This document shows positions 26,945 through 36,150 of a stretch of DNA of 64,000 nucleotides, piece after piece. The translations under genes and the position numbers were made by a program. Position 1 is the first letter of the stretch. The number at the start of each line of letters is the position of its first letter. The notes under the pieces are model-generated. The model saw only the letters and a program-made list of their open reading frames with translations, was not told where the DNA came from and did not search any database. The DNA is taken from positions 248,001 to 312,000 of the forward strand of contig NZ_QVQH01000001.1 of NCBI RefSeq assembly GCF_003428645.1, read 5' to 3'. The DNA is from Geodermatophilus marinus. Its GTDB lineage: Bacteria; Actinomycetota; Actinomycetes; Mycobacteriales; Geodermatophilaceae.

Positions 26945-28650
26945 ACCCCTCCACCGCGCTGGCCCGCGTGCTGGTCGACGAGCTGGTCCGCGGCGGCGTC
27001 ACCGACGCGGTGGTGGCCCCGGGGTCGCGCTCGGCGCCGGTGGCCCTCGCGCTCGCCGAGGCCGAGCGCGCCGGCCGGCTGACCCTGCACGTGCGCATCG
27101 ACGAGCGCACCGCCGGGTTCCTCGCCCTCGGTCTCGCGCGGGCCTCGGGCCGGCCGGTTCCGGTGCTCACCACCTCCGGGACGGCGACCGCGCACCTGCA
27201 CGCGGCGGTGCTGGAGGCCGACGCCTCCGCTGTGCCGCTGCTGGCCCTGACCGCCGACCGGCCGCCCGAGCTGCGCGACACCGGCGCCAACCAGACCGTG
27301 CACCAGCCCGGGCTCTACGGGGGCGCGGTGCGCTCGGCGGTCGACGTCGGCGTCCCCGAGGCCGGCCGGGAGGCCGCCCAGGCCCGGTACTGGCGCTCGG
27401 TGGCGGCCAAGGCGCTGCTCGTGGCCCGGGGCGCCCTCTCCGGGGACCCCGGCCCGGTGCACCTCAACCTGCCCTTCCGCGAGCCGCTGCTGCCCGACGA
27501 CGCGGCGCCGGCCGAGCTGACCGGGCCCTGGGCCGGCCGGCCCGGCGGTGCCCCGTGGACCGCCGCGGAGCCGCGCGTCGTCCCGGTCCCCGCTGCGCCG
27601 CCGTGGCGCCGGCGCACGCTCGTGGTGGTCGGCGACGGTCCCGCCGCGGCCGGCCGGCAGGCGGCGGAGGAGGCCGCGGCGAACGGCTGGCCGGTGGTGG
27701 CCGAGCCGAGCAGCGGGGCCTGGTCGGCCGGTGCGGTCCGCGGCGGTGCGCTGGTCCTCGGCGCCCCGTCCTGGCTGGCCGGGCACCGGCCCGACCGCGT
27801 GCTCGTCGTGGGGCGGCCCACGCTGTCCCGGCCGGTGAACGCGCTGCTGGCCGACCCGGGCGTCGAGGTGGTGACGGTGACCTCGTCGCCGCGCTGGCCG
27901 GACGCCGGCCGCTCCACCTCCCTGCTCGCGGGCAGCGCCGCCGGGGGTGTACCCGAGGGCCCGGTCGACCGGCGGTGGGCCGGGGAGTGGCGGGCCGCGG
28001 GTGCCACCGCGGGCGCGGCGGTCGACGGCCTGCTCGACGCGGTGCCCGGGCTGACCGCCGCGCGGCTGGCCCGCGACGTGGTGGCCGCGCTGCCCGGCGG
28101 CGGGCTGCTGGTCCTCGGCTCCTCGACCCCGGTCCGGGACGTCGACCGGCTCGCCGTGCCGCGCGACGGGCTCACCGTGCTGGCCAACCGGGGCGTCGCC
28201 GGCATCGACGGCACCGTGTCGACCGCGGTCGGCGCGGCACGGGTGCACCAGCGGGCCGGCGGCGGGCCCGCGGTGGCCCTGCTCGGCGACCTCACCCTGC
28301 TGCACGACCTGCAGGGCCTGCTCGTGGCCGACGACGAGCCCCGGCCGGACCTCGTGGTCGTCGTCCCCGACAACGACGGGGGCGGCATCTTCGCGCAGCT
28401 CGAGCCGGGGGCGTCGCGGCACGAGTCGCACTACCGGCGGGTCTTCGGCACCCCGCACGGCCGGGACCTCGTCGCGGTCGCCGAGGCCCTGGGGTGGCCG
28501 GCGAGCGCGGTGGACGGGCCCGCGCAGCTGGCCGCCGCCCTCGCCGGCGGCGGGCCGCGGGTCGTCGTCGTCCGCACCGACCAGCGGGCCGAGGCGCAGC
28601 TGGCGGCGGCGCTGCGCACCGCGGCGGCGGAGGCACTGGAGCGCCCCTGA
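26941..28650 (+). CDS. menD: SEPHCHC synthase (2-oxoglutarate decarboxylase, menaquinone)
   Basis: 569 residues, thiamine diphosphate enzyme. APGSRSAPVALAL at the N-terminus binds the isochorismate/oxoglutarate side chains, DERTAGFLALG contains the activating Glu, and the TPP/Mg motif is GDLTLLHD...NDGGGIF. Adds a succinyl semialdehyde unit to isochorismate. Its GTG start uses GGAGACGACG as ribosome site and overlaps the stop of the AlbA_2-type gene (GTGA), so menD now depends on translation or transcription through that gene, or on a promoter within it. Confidence 0.94.
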   Translation: MNPSTALARVLVDELVRGGVTDAVVAPGSRSAPVALALAEAERAGRLTLHVRIDERTAGFLALGLARASGRPVPVLTTSGTATAHLHAAVLEADASAVPLLALTADRPPELRDTGANQTVHQPGLYGGAVRSAVDVGVPEAGREAAQARYWRSVAAKALLVARGALSGDPGPVHLNLPFREPLLPDDAAPAELTGPWAGRPGGAPWTAAEPRVVPVPAAPPWRRRTLVVVGDGPAAAGRQAAEEAAANGWPVVAEPSSGAWSAGAVRGGALVLGAPSWLAGHRPDRVLVVGRPTLSRPVNALLADPGVEVVTVTSSPRWPDAGRSTSLLAGSAAGGVPEGPVDRRWAGEWRAAGATAGAAVDGLLDAVPGLTAARLARDVVAALPGGGLLVLGSSTPVRDVDRLAVPRDGLTVLANRGVAGIDGTVSTAVGAARVHQRAGGGPAVALLGDLTLLHDLQGLLVADDEPRPDLVVVVPDNDGGGIFAQLEPGASRHESHYRRVFGTPHGRDLVAVAEALGWPASAVDGPAQLAAALAGGGPRVVVVRTDQRAEAQLAAALRTAAAEALERP

Positions 28651-28726
28651 CCGGCCGGCTGGCCCGCCCGGTGGGGGAGGAGCACGCTGTGGGCACCCTT
28701 CCACCCGCGACGTCGAGGAGTGCGCG

Positions 28727-29269
28727 ATGGTCAGCCCCGAGCCCCGCACCGGCCCCGAGTTCTGGCGCGACCTCAAGCCGATCGAGAAGGTCTTCCGCAA
28801 GGACGCCGCCCCCGAGATCTTCCTGCCCGACACCCTCGACGACGACGAGCGGTACTTCATCCCGCTGTCGGAGACGGTCGGCTCCCGCCCCCTGTGGATC
28901 TCCCTGACGCAGAACCGGTGGGCCGACGTCCTCATGGCCACGCAGGCCGGGCTGGTGAACCGGCACTACCACCCGCACCAGGTGTTCGGGTACACCCTGT
29001 CGGGCCGGTGGAGCTACCTCGAGCACGACTGGGTGGCCACGAAGGGCACCTTCGTCTACGAGACCCCGGGTGAGGCGCACACCCTGGTGGCGCACGAGTC
29101 CGACGAGCCGATGCGGGTGCACTTCAACGTCACCGGACCGCTGATCTGGCTCGACGAGGACGGCGAGCCCGAGGGCACCTTCGACGCCTACGACTACCTC
29201 GAGCTGGCCCGCGACCACTACGAGAAGGTGGGTCTGGGCGCCGCCGAGGTGGAGAAGCTGCTGCGCTGA
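28727..29269 (+). CDS. Cupin-domain protein, 2,4'-dihydroxyacetophenone dioxygenase family
   Basis: 180 residues, a single cupin. Metal ligands are probably His80, His82 and His84 from NRHYHPHQVFGY and His118 in GEAHTLV. The overall pattern, including FNVTGPLIWLDEDG, resembles the 2,4'-dihydroxyacetophenone dioxygenase family, which cleaves C-C bonds next to a carbonyl using Fe. The substrate here is unknown. ATG 28727 has GAGGAG 7 bases upstream. It lies between menD and menF but is not part of the known menaquinone route. Confidence 0.75.
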   Translation: MVSPEPRTGPEFWRDLKPIEKVFRKDAAPEIFLPDTLDDDERYFIPLSETVGSRPLWISLTQNRWADVLMATQAGLVNRHYHPHQVFGYTLSGRWSYLEHDWVATKGTFVYETPGEAHTLVAHESDEPMRVHFNVTGPLIWLDEDGEPEGTFDAYDYLELARDHYEKVGLGAAEVEKLLR

Positions 29270-29292
29270 CCCGGGGACGCACACCGGACGCC

Positions 29293-29315
29293 GACCCGGG
29301 GCGCCGGCCCGGGTC
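29293..29315. terminator. Bidirectional hairpin between cupin gene and menF
   Basis: GACCCGGG (29293-29300), a 7-base loop, then CCCGGGTC (29308-29315): a perfect 8-bp stem directly abutting the menF stop codon and 23 bases after the cupin stop. No T-tract follows, as is common for actinobacterial terminators. Confidence 0.6.
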
Positions 29316-30590
29316 TCAGCCCTCGAGCGCGGCCTGGAAGGCGGCGAACTTGGCCTGGGTCTCGGCCAGCTCGGCGGCCGGGTCGGAGCCGGCCACGATG
29401 CCGCACCCGGCGAACAGCCGGGCGGTGGCCGGGTCGTCGTCGCACAGCTGGGCGCACCGCAGGGCCAGCCCGAACTCGCCGTCGCCGCGGGCGTCCAGCC
29501 AGCCCACCGGCCCGGCGTAGCGGCCGCGGTCCATCCCCTCCAGCTCGCCGATCAGCCCGGCGGCCCGCTCGGGCGGCGTCCCGCACACCGCGGCGGTGGG
29601 GTGCACCGCGCCGACCAGCTCCAGCAGCCCGGCCCGGCCGCGGGCGCCGCCGCGGCGCTGCAGGCCGGTCACGTCGGTGGCCAGGTGGCGCACGTTGGGG
29701 AGGGTCAGCAGCCGCGGCTCGTCGGGGGCGGTGAGCGTGGTGCAGTAGGGCGCCAGCGCCCGCACCAGCGACTCCACCGCGTACGCGTGCTCGGCGCGGT
29801 CCTTGGCCGAGCCGAGCAGGGTCGCGGCCAGCCGGTCGTCCTCGGCACCCGCGCCCCGGGCCGCGGTGCCGGCCAGCACCCGCGCGGACAGCTCCCGGCC
29901 GGTCCTCCGCAGCAGCAGCTCCGGGGTGGCGCCGAGCAGGCCCTCGACGGCGAACGTCCAGCAGTCCGGGAAGCGGTCGGCCAGGCGGGCGAGCAGGGCG
30001 CGGGGGTCGAGCGGGGCGTCGGCGGTGACCAGCAGGTCCCGGGCCAGCACCACCTTGTCGAGGTCCCCGGCGCAGATCCGGCGCACCGCCGTCTCGACCG
30101 CGCGGCACCAGGAGACCGGGTCCAGGCCCCCGTCGGCGTAGCGCAGCCGGCCCAGCGGCGCGGGGGCGGTCGCGGGGGCCCGGGTCAGCTCCGCGGTCGG
30201 GTCGACGTCCCCGGTGGTCGTCACCCAGGTCACGCCGTCCCGGCGGCCGACCACCACGCGGGGGACGACGAGCACCGACGTCCCCGCTGCCGGGTCGAAG
30301 GCGATCCCGGCGAACACGACCGGGCCCGAGCCGGGCACGCCGAGCGGGTCGGTGACGTCCAGCCCGGCCACCGTCTCGTCCCACCACGCCGCGGCCTGCG
30401 CGAGCGCGCCGGGTCCGCGGACCTCCAGGCGCGCGGCCTCGCCCCAGCCGACCAGCCCCTCGCCGCGGCGGACCCAGGAGAGCGCGCCCGCCGCCGGCAG
30501 GAGCCCGAGCAGGTCCGGGCTGCCGGGCAGCACGGTCGTGGTGACCGGGTGCGCGGGCGCCTCCGGGGAGGTCACGGCGGCCGCTGTCAC
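29316..30590 (-). CDS. menF: Isochorismate synthase
   Basis: 424 residues of the chorismate-binding (MenF/EntC/PabB) fold. [10 protein letters not shown] holds the catalytic base Lys, [22 protein letters not shown] and [10 protein letters not shown] are family motifs. Converts chorismate to isochorismate and so opens the menaquinone route; a siderophore role (EntC) cannot be excluded by sequence but the men context argues for MenF. GTG 30590 was chosen because GGGAG precedes it and homology starts soon after. Divergent from menG across 35 bases. Confidence 0.88.
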   Translation of the reverse strand: MTAAAVTSPEAPAHPVTTTVLPGSPDLLGLLPAAGALSWVRRGEGLVGWGEAARLEVRGPGALAQAAAWWDETVAGLDVTDPLGVPGSGPVVFAGIAFDPAAGTSVLVVPRVVVGRRDGVTWVTTTGDVDPTAELTRAPATAPAPLGRLRYADGGLDPVSWCRAVETAVRRICAGDLDKVVLARDLLVTADAPLDPRALLARLADRFPDCWTFAVEGLLGATPELLLRRTGRELSARVLAGTAARGAGAEDDRLAATLLGSAKDRAEHAYAVESLVRALAPYCTTLTAPDEPRLLTLPNVRHLATDVTGLQRRGGARGRAGLLELVGAVHPTAAVCGTPPERAAGLIGELEGMDRGRYAGPVGWLDARGDGEFGLALRCAQLCDDDPATARLFAGCGIVAGSDPAAELAETQAKFAAFQAALEG

Positions 30591-30611
30591 GCTCCCAGGG
30601 TAGGCAGCCGG

Positions 30612-30617
30612 TAGCGT
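30612..30617 (+). promoter_or_regulatory. -10 box of menG (probably leaderless)
   Basis: TAGCGT lies 8 bases before the menG GTG, the spacing expected when transcription starts at or next to the start codon. No ribosome site precedes the GTG, which supports a leaderless message. Confidence 0.5.
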
Positions 30618-30625
30618 CGTCCGCC

Positions 30626-31351
30626 GTGGTGGACCGGCGAGGGGACGCGGCGACGGCGGGCGCACGGGCGGGTCTGGACAAGCGGCCGGCCGACGTGGCC
30701 GCCATGTTCGACCGCGTCGCCCGGCGCTACGACCTCACCAACACGGTGCTCTCCGCCGGTCGCGACGTCGCCTGGCGCCGGGCGACCCGGGAGGCCCTCG
30801 GCGCCCGGCCGGGCCAGACGGTGCTCGACGTCGCGGCCGGGACGGCGGTGTCGACGGTCGAGCTGGCCTCGGGCGGGGTGCGGGCCATCGCCTGCGACTT
30901 CTCCCAGGGCATGCTGCGCGCCGGCGCGGCCCGGCCGGTGCCCAAGGTGGCCGGGGACGCGACCGCCCTCCCCCTCGCCGACGCGAGCGTGGACGGCGTC
31001 GTCATCTCCTTCGGGCTGCGCAACGTCGTCGACCCCGACGCCGCGCTGCGCGAGTTCGCGCGGGTCACCCGGCCCGGCGGCACCCTCGTGGTCTGCGAGT
31101 TCTCGAGCCCGACGTGGGCGCCCTTCCGCACCGTCTACACCGAGTACCTGATGCGCGCGCTGCCGCGGATCGCCCGCGCGGTGAGCAGCAACCCCGAGGC
31201 GTACGTGTACCTCGCCGAGTCGATCCGGGCCTGGCCGGACCAGCCCGCGCTCGCGCGGCGCATCGGGGCCGCCGGGTGGGCCGGCGTGGAGTGGCGGGAC
31301 CTCACCGGGGGCGTCGTGGCGCTGCACCGCGCCCGCACGCCGCACGCCTGA
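30626..31351 (+). CDS. menG: Demethylmenaquinone methyltransferase
   Basis: 241 residues, UbiE/MenG class I SAM methyltransferase. [10 protein letters not shown] is the SAM-binding loop; [13 protein letters not shown] and SFGLRNVVD are the UbiE signatures. Adds the final methyl group of menaquinone. About 20 extra Arg/Ala-rich residues precede the signature. The 261 bases downstream hold no gene but contain dispersed repeats and the Rex-controlled promoter. Confidence 0.93.
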   Translation: MVDRRGDAATAGARAGLDKRPADVAAMFDRVARRYDLTNTVLSAGRDVAWRRATREALGARPGQTVLDVAAGTAVSTVELASGGVRAIACDFSQGMLRAGAARPVPKVAGDATALPLADASVDGVVISFGLRNVVDPDAALREFARVTRPGGTLVVCEFSSPTWAPFRTVYTEYLMRALPRIARAVSSNPEAYVYLAESIRAWPDQPALARRIGAAGWAGVEWRDLTGGVVALHRARTPHA

Positions 31352-31370
31352 GCGCGGTCGGTGCCGGGGC

Positions 31371-31450
31371 GGCCCCGTCCGGAGGCTGACCGCGAGCTCG
31401 AGCGGCCCCGTCCGGAGGCTCGCCCCGAGCGCGCGAGGGGTGAGGGGGAG
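31371..31450. repeat. Dispersed intergenic repeats with hairpin
   Basis: The 17-mer GGCCCCGTCCGGAGGCT occurs at 31371-31387 and again at 31404-31420. The second copy runs into CTCGCCCC (31419-31426), a 10-base loop GAGCGCGCGA, and GGGGTGAG (31437-31444), a stem with one G:U pair. The element at 53991-54031 is nearly the same with a fully paired stem. It may terminate menG transcription. Confidence 0.8.
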
Positions 31451-31515
31451 GTGGTCCTCCTCGAGGAGGACGGGGTCCGTCACCCAACCGTGACGTCCGC
31501 CTCCCCGGGTGCCCC

Positions 31516-31579
31516 TTGTCAGCGACGTCACACCCCGGCATAGAGTGGGGACCGAGCGACCTTGTGAAGCAATTCACAA
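31516..31579 (+). promoter_or_regulatory. menJ-nuo promoter with perfect Rex operator
   Basis: A -35 TTGTCA (31516-31521) and a -10 CATAGA or TAGAGT (31539-31546) make the promoter. From 31562 to 31579 reads TTGTGAAGCAATTCACAA: two perfect 7-base arms of the Rex operator around GCAA. It lies about 10-28 bases after the predicted start point, so bound Rex would act as a roadblock. Complex I genes are established Rex targets in Streptomyces; binding here is inferred. Confidence 0.8.
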
Positions 31580-31612
31580 AGTCGGGAGGAGTCGGAGGGC
31601 GAGGGGGCACCC

Positions 31613-32872
31613 GTGGACGCGGCGGACCGGCGGGCCGACGTGGTCGTCGTCGGCGCGGGTCCGGCCGGCTCCGCGGCCGCCTGGCACCTGGCCCGCGCGG
31701 GCCGGGACGTCGTCCTGCTGGAGAAGGCCCGCCTCCCGCGGGAGAAGGTCTGCGGCGACGGCCTGACCCCGCGCGGGGTCAAGGCGCTGGTCGACCTGGG
31801 CGTCGACACGACCGGCTGGGTGCGCCACCGCGGCCTGCGGGTCACCGGCGGCGGCCGGGTCGTCACGGTCGACTGGCCGGCGCTGGAGCGCTGGCCCGGC
31901 CACAGCCTGGTCCGCCGCCGCGCCGAGCTCGACGCGCAGCTCGCCGCCCACGCGGTGGCCGCCGGCGCCCGCCTGCACGAGGAGGTCACCGTCACCGGCC
32001 CCCTGCTCGACGAGGCCGGCCGGGTCGCCGGGGTGGAGGCCACCGAGGGGCCCGACCGCACCCCGGTCCGCTGGCGGGCCGCGCTGGTCGTCTCGGCCGA
32101 GGGGCTCTCCGGCCGGCTGGGCAAGGCGCTGGGCCTCGTCCGCCGGGAGGACCGGCCGCTGGGCGTCGCCGTCCGCCGCTACGTGCGGTCCCCGCGCACG
32201 GACGACGAGTACCTCGACATCTCCTTCGACCTGTCGGCCACCGGGCCCAGCGCGGACTCGATGCCCGGCTACGGCTGGGCCTTCGGCATGGGCGACGGCA
32301 CCAGCAACGTGGGCTTCGGCCTGCTCGACCGGCGCCGCGGCACCGGGGTCGAGCCGCGCGCGGTGCTGCAGGGGTGGCTGGCCACCCTCCCGCCCGAGTG
32401 GCAGTTCGGCGAGGAGCACGCGGTGTCCCCCCTGCGCGGCGCCGGCCTGCCGATGGCGCTGCACCGCCAGCCGGCCTACACCCGCGGCCTGCTGCTGGCC
32501 GGGGACGCCGCCGGGGTGGTCAACCCGTTCAACGGCGAGGGCATCAGCTACGCGCTGGAGACCGGGCGGATGGCCGCCGAGGCCGCCGTCGCCGGGCTGG
32601 CCGCCGCCGAGGGGCCGGCCCGGGAGGCCGCGCTGCGCGCCTACCCGGCCCGCCTGCGCGAGGAGTACGGCCGCCACCACCGGCTCGGCACGGCCTTCCT
32701 CGCGCTGCTCGAGCGCCCGGGGCTGGTCCGCTTCGCCACCGCGCACGGCCTGAAGCGGCCGCGGATGGTCGCCGCGGCGCTGCGGCTCATGGGCAACCTC
32801 TCCGACGGCCGCGACGGCGACGGGTTCGACCGCGCCGTCGCCGTCCTCACCCGGCTGGCACCGGCGGTCTGA
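31613..32872 (+). CDS. menJ: Geranylgeranyl reductase family flavoprotein (menaquinone reductase, MenJ-like)
   Basis: 419 residues. VVVVGAGPAGSAAAWHLA near residue 10 binds FAD; EKVCGDGLTPRGV and GDAAGVVNPFNGEGISYALETG are typical of geranylgeranyl reductases. In mycobacteria the homolog MenJ saturates one isoprene unit of menaquinone; the position between menG and nuo supports the same role. The GTG start has AGGGGGCACCC nearby, a weak ribosome site. It is the first gene after the Rex operator. Confidence 0.82.
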   Translation: MDAADRRADVVVVGAGPAGSAAAWHLARAGRDVVLLEKARLPREKVCGDGLTPRGVKALVDLGVDTTGWVRHRGLRVTGGGRVVTVDWPALERWPGHSLVRRRAELDAQLAAHAVAAGARLHEEVTVTGPLLDEAGRVAGVEATEGPDRTPVRWRAALVVSAEGLSGRLGKALGLVRREDRPLGVAVRRYVRSPRTDDEYLDISFDLSATGPSADSMPGYGWAFGMGDGTSNVGFGLLDRRRGTGVEPRAVLQGWLATLPPEWQFGEEHAVSPLRGAGLPMALHRQPAYTRGLLLAGDAAGVVNPFNGEGISYALETGRMAAEAAVAGLAAAEGPAREAALRAYPARLREEYGRHHRLGTAFLALLERPGLVRFATAHGLKRPRMVAAALRLMGNLSDGRDGDGFDRAVAVLTRLAPAV

Positions 32873-32941
32873 GCCGTGGCCCTCCCCGCCTTCCACCGCC
32901 GAGTCGACACGGCGCGTCGTCGACCGCCCACTTTCCGGAAC

Positions 32942-32963
32942 GTGACCGCGCTCACCGTAGGGT
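32942..32963 (+). promoter_or_regulatory. Internal nuoA promoter with GTGA-N6-TCAC dyad
   Basis: TAGGGT (32958-32963) sits 7 bases before the nuoA ATG, as for a leaderless transcript, and nuoA has no ribosome site. Immediately upstream, GTGA (32942-32945), six bases, TCAC (32952-32955) forms a perfect dyad matching the core of Rex or Crp-type sites but lacking the outer T/A. It could be a second, weaker control point. Confidence 0.45.
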
Positions 32964-32970
32964 GCCCCTG

Positions 32971-33333
32971 ATGCTCTCGACCTACGTGCCCATCGTCGGG
33001 CTGTTCGCCCTCGCCGCGGCCTTCGCGCTGTTCTCGGTGGCGATCGCGCCGTTCGTCGGGCCGCGCCGGTACAACCGCGCCAAGCTCGCCGCCTACGAGT
33101 GCGGCATCGAGCCGGTCGACCAGCCGCTGACCGGCGGCCGGTTCCCGGTGAAGTTCTACCTGACCGCGATGCTGTTCATCGTCTTCGACATCGAGGTGGT
33201 CTTCCTCTACCCGTGGGCGGTGGCCAACGACGCGCTCGGGGTGTGGGGCCTGGTCGCGATGGTCGTCTTCATCGGCACCGTCTTCATCGCCTACGCCTAC
33301 GAGTGGCGGCGCGGCGGGCTCGAGTGGGACTGA
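32971..33333 (+). CDS. nuoA: NADH-quinone oxidoreductase subunit A
   Basis: 120 residues, three membrane helices. YECGIEP and [21 protein letters not shown] are the subunit A hallmarks; the first contains the loop Cys near the quinone channel. It belongs to the proton-pumping complex I, at the junction of the two arms. ATG 32971 is used; GTG 32962 is three codons earlier but overlaps the likely -10 box. Confidence 0.95.
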   Translation: MLSTYVPIVGLFALAAAFALFSVAIAPFVGPRRYNRAKLAAYECGIEPVDQPLTGGRFPVKFYLTAMLFIVFDIEVVFLYPWAVANDALGVWGLVAMVVFIGTVFIAYAYEWRRGGLEWD

Positions 33334-33342
33334 GGAGCTGAC

Positions 33343-34007
<665 letters not shown>

Positions 34008-34011
<4 letters not shown>

Positions 34012-34745
34012 CCGGGCCGGGGGACCGCAGCGGCGCCGACCCCTCGCGCGGCGTCGCGGCGCCCGGCGGCGGCTTCCGCAAGGGCGCCTTCGGGGTCACC
34101 GGTAGCGGCGACACCTCCGGGTTCGGCGGGCTGGTCCGCGTCGAGCCCGGCGGCGCGGTGGCGCTGCACTCCACCGAGCGGCCCTACGGCGGCTACTTCG
34201 ACGAGGTCACCGACGCGCTCGTCGAGGCCGTCGGCGAGGCCACCTACGCCGCGGCGGTGCCGCGGGTGGTGGTCGACCGGGGCGAGATCACCTACTTCGT
34301 CGTCCGGGAGCACCTGCTCACCCTGGTGCGCGCCCTCCGGGACGACGAGGCGCTGCGGTTCGAGCTGCTCTCCAGCCTCTCCGGCGTCGACTACCTCGAC
34401 AGCGGCGGCCCGGTGAGCGCGCCGGACCGCCCCCGGCTGCACGTCGTCTACCACCTGACGTCGATGACCTACCGGCGGCGCATCCGCCTGGAGGTCGCGG
34501 TGACCGCCGAGGACCCGCACGTCCCGTCGGTGACGCCGGTCTACCCGACGGCGGACTGGCAGGAGCGGGAGGCCTGGGACATGTTCGGCGTCGTCTTCGA
34601 CGGCCACCCCGCGCTCACCCGGATCCTCATGCCCGACGACTGGGACGGCCACCCGCAGCGCAAGGACTACCCGCTGGGCGGCGTCCCGGTGGAGTACCAC
34701 GACGCCACCATCCCGCCACCCGACACGAGGCGGAGCTACCGATGA
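34008..34745 (+). CDS. nuoC: NADH-quinone oxidoreductase subunit C
   Basis: 245 residues. [11 protein letters not shown], then [18 protein letters not shown], then RKDYPLGG is the 30-kDa subunit signature. An N-terminal extension of about 50 Gly/Ser-rich residues precedes the fold, as in other actinobacteria. It stays separate from nuoD (ATGA overlap) instead of being fused as in E. coli. Confidence 0.95.
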
Positions 34746-36073
34746 GCACCACGTACAACCCCGCCGACCCCTACGCCGGCTCGCGGGAGACCACCGAGGG
34801 GCGGGTCTACACCGTCACCGGCGGCGACTGGGACCAGACGCTCGGGACCGAGGCCTACGGCGAGGAGCGGCTCGTCGTCAACATGGGGCCGCAGCACCCG
34901 TCGACGCACGGCGTGCTCCGGCTGGTCCTCGACCTCGAGGGCGAGACCGTCACCAAGGCCCGGGTCGTGGTCGGTTACCTGCACACCGGCATCGAGAAGA
35001 ACACCGAGTACCGCACCTGGACGCAGGGCACGACGTTCGTGACCCGGATGGACTACCTGTCCCCGCTGTACAACGAGGCCGGCTACTGCCTGGCGGTCGA
35101 GAAGCTGCTCGGCATCGAGGCCCCGCCGCGCGCGCAGACGATCCGCGTGCTGGTCATGGAGCTCAACCGGATCGCCTCGCACCTGGTCGCGCTGGCCACG
35201 TTCGGCATGGAGATGGGCGCGCTCACCGGCATGACCAACGGCTTCCGCGAGCGGGAGATGGTCCTCGACCTGCTCGAGGAGATCACCGGCCTGCGGATGA
35301 ACCACGCCTACATCCGCCCCGGCGGGCTGGCCCAGGACCTCCCCGAGGGCGCCGTCGAGCACATCCGTGAGTGGCTCGAGGTCATGCCGGCCCGGGTCGC
35401 CGACTTCCACAAGCTGCTCACCGGCCAGCCGATCTGGCAGAACCGGCTCAAGGACGCCGGGTACCTCGACGTCACCGGCTGCGTGGCGCTCGGCATCACC
35501 GGCCCGGTGCTGCGGGCCACCGGCCTGCCCTGGGACCTGCGCAAGGTGGAGCCCTACCTGGGCTACGAGACCTACGACTTCGAGGTGCCGACGGCCGACA
35601 CCTGCGACGCCTGGGGCCGCTACCTGGTCCGCATGGCCGAGGTGAACGAGTCGATGCGGATCATCGAGCAGGCCCTCGACCGGCTCGAGCCCGGCCCGGT
35701 CATGGTCGAGGACAGGAAGATCGCCTGGCCCGCGCAGCTGTCGCTGGGCCCGGACGGCATGGGGAACTCGCCGGCCCACGTCGCGCACATCATGGGCCAG
35801 TCGATGGAGGCCCTCATCCACCACTTCAAGCTGGTCACCGAGGGCTTCCGCGTGCCGGCCGGGCAGGTCTACGTGCCGGTGGAGAGCCCGCGCGGGGAGC
35901 TCGGCTACCACGTGGTCAGCGACGGCGGCACCCGGCCGTGGCGGGTGCACGTGCGCGACCCCAGCTTCGTCAACCTGCAGGCCACGGCGGCGATGAGCGA
36001 GGGCGGGATGATCGCCGACGTCATCGCCGCGATCGCCTCGCTCGACCCGGTGATGGGGGGGTGCGACAGGTGA
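34742..36073 (+). CDS. nuoD: NADH-quinone oxidoreductase subunit D
   Basis: 443 residues, the 49-kDa subunit. [14 protein letters not shown] contains the His and nearby residues of the quinone pocket; [17 protein letters not shown] and DPVMGGCDR at the C-terminus are family motifs. Forms the quinone site together with NuoB. Its stop overlaps a GTG that opens a 26-codon ORF leading to nuoE. Confidence 0.96.
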   Translation: MSTTYNPADPYAGSRETTEGRVYTVTGGDWDQTLGTEAYGEERLVVNMGPQHPSTHGVLRLVLDLEGETVTKARVVVGYLHTGIEKNTEYRTWTQGTTFVTRMDYLSPLYNEAGYCLAVEKLLGIEAPPRAQTIRVLVMELNRIASHLVALATFGMEMGALTGMTNGFREREMVLDLLEEITGLRMNHAYIRPGGLAQDLPEGAVEHIREWLEVMPARVADFHKLLTGQPIWQNRLKDAGYLDVTGCVALGITGPVLRATGLPWDLRKVEPYLGYETYDFEVPTADTCDAWGRYLVRMAEVNESMRIIEQALDRLEPGPVMVEDRKIAWPAQLSLGPDGMGNSPAHVAHIMGQSMEALIHHFKLVTEGFRVPAGQVYVPVESPRGELGYHVVSDGGTRPWRVHVRDPSFVNLQATAAMSEGGMIADVIAAIASLDPVMGGCDR

Positions 36074-36150
36074 GCCAGCGTACGAGCGAACCCATGAGCA
36101 CAGCAGCGCCGCGAGCGGCGTCGACGAGCGCCGGCGAGGCGGCGGCGTGA
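36070..36150 (+). CDS. 26-codon ORF bridging nuoD and nuoE
   Basis: GTG 36070 overlaps the nuoD stop (GTGA) and the TGA overlaps the nuoE start (GTGA). The product would be 26 residues, Ala/Ser/Thr-rich, ending STSAGEAAA. The 3' part supplies the nuoE ribosome site (GGCGAGG). It may be a real coupling mini-gene or only a dispersed intergenic repeat that happens to be open. Compare 38510-38620, which ends GTSAGEEDT in the same arrangement. Confidence 0.35.
   Translation: MSQRTSEPMSTAAPRAASTSAGEAAA

Noticed and set aside
32962-32970. GTG 32962 as the nuoA start
   Set aside because: It would overlap the likely -10 box TAGGGT and has no ribosome site; ATG 32971 fits a leaderless start and the family N-terminus.
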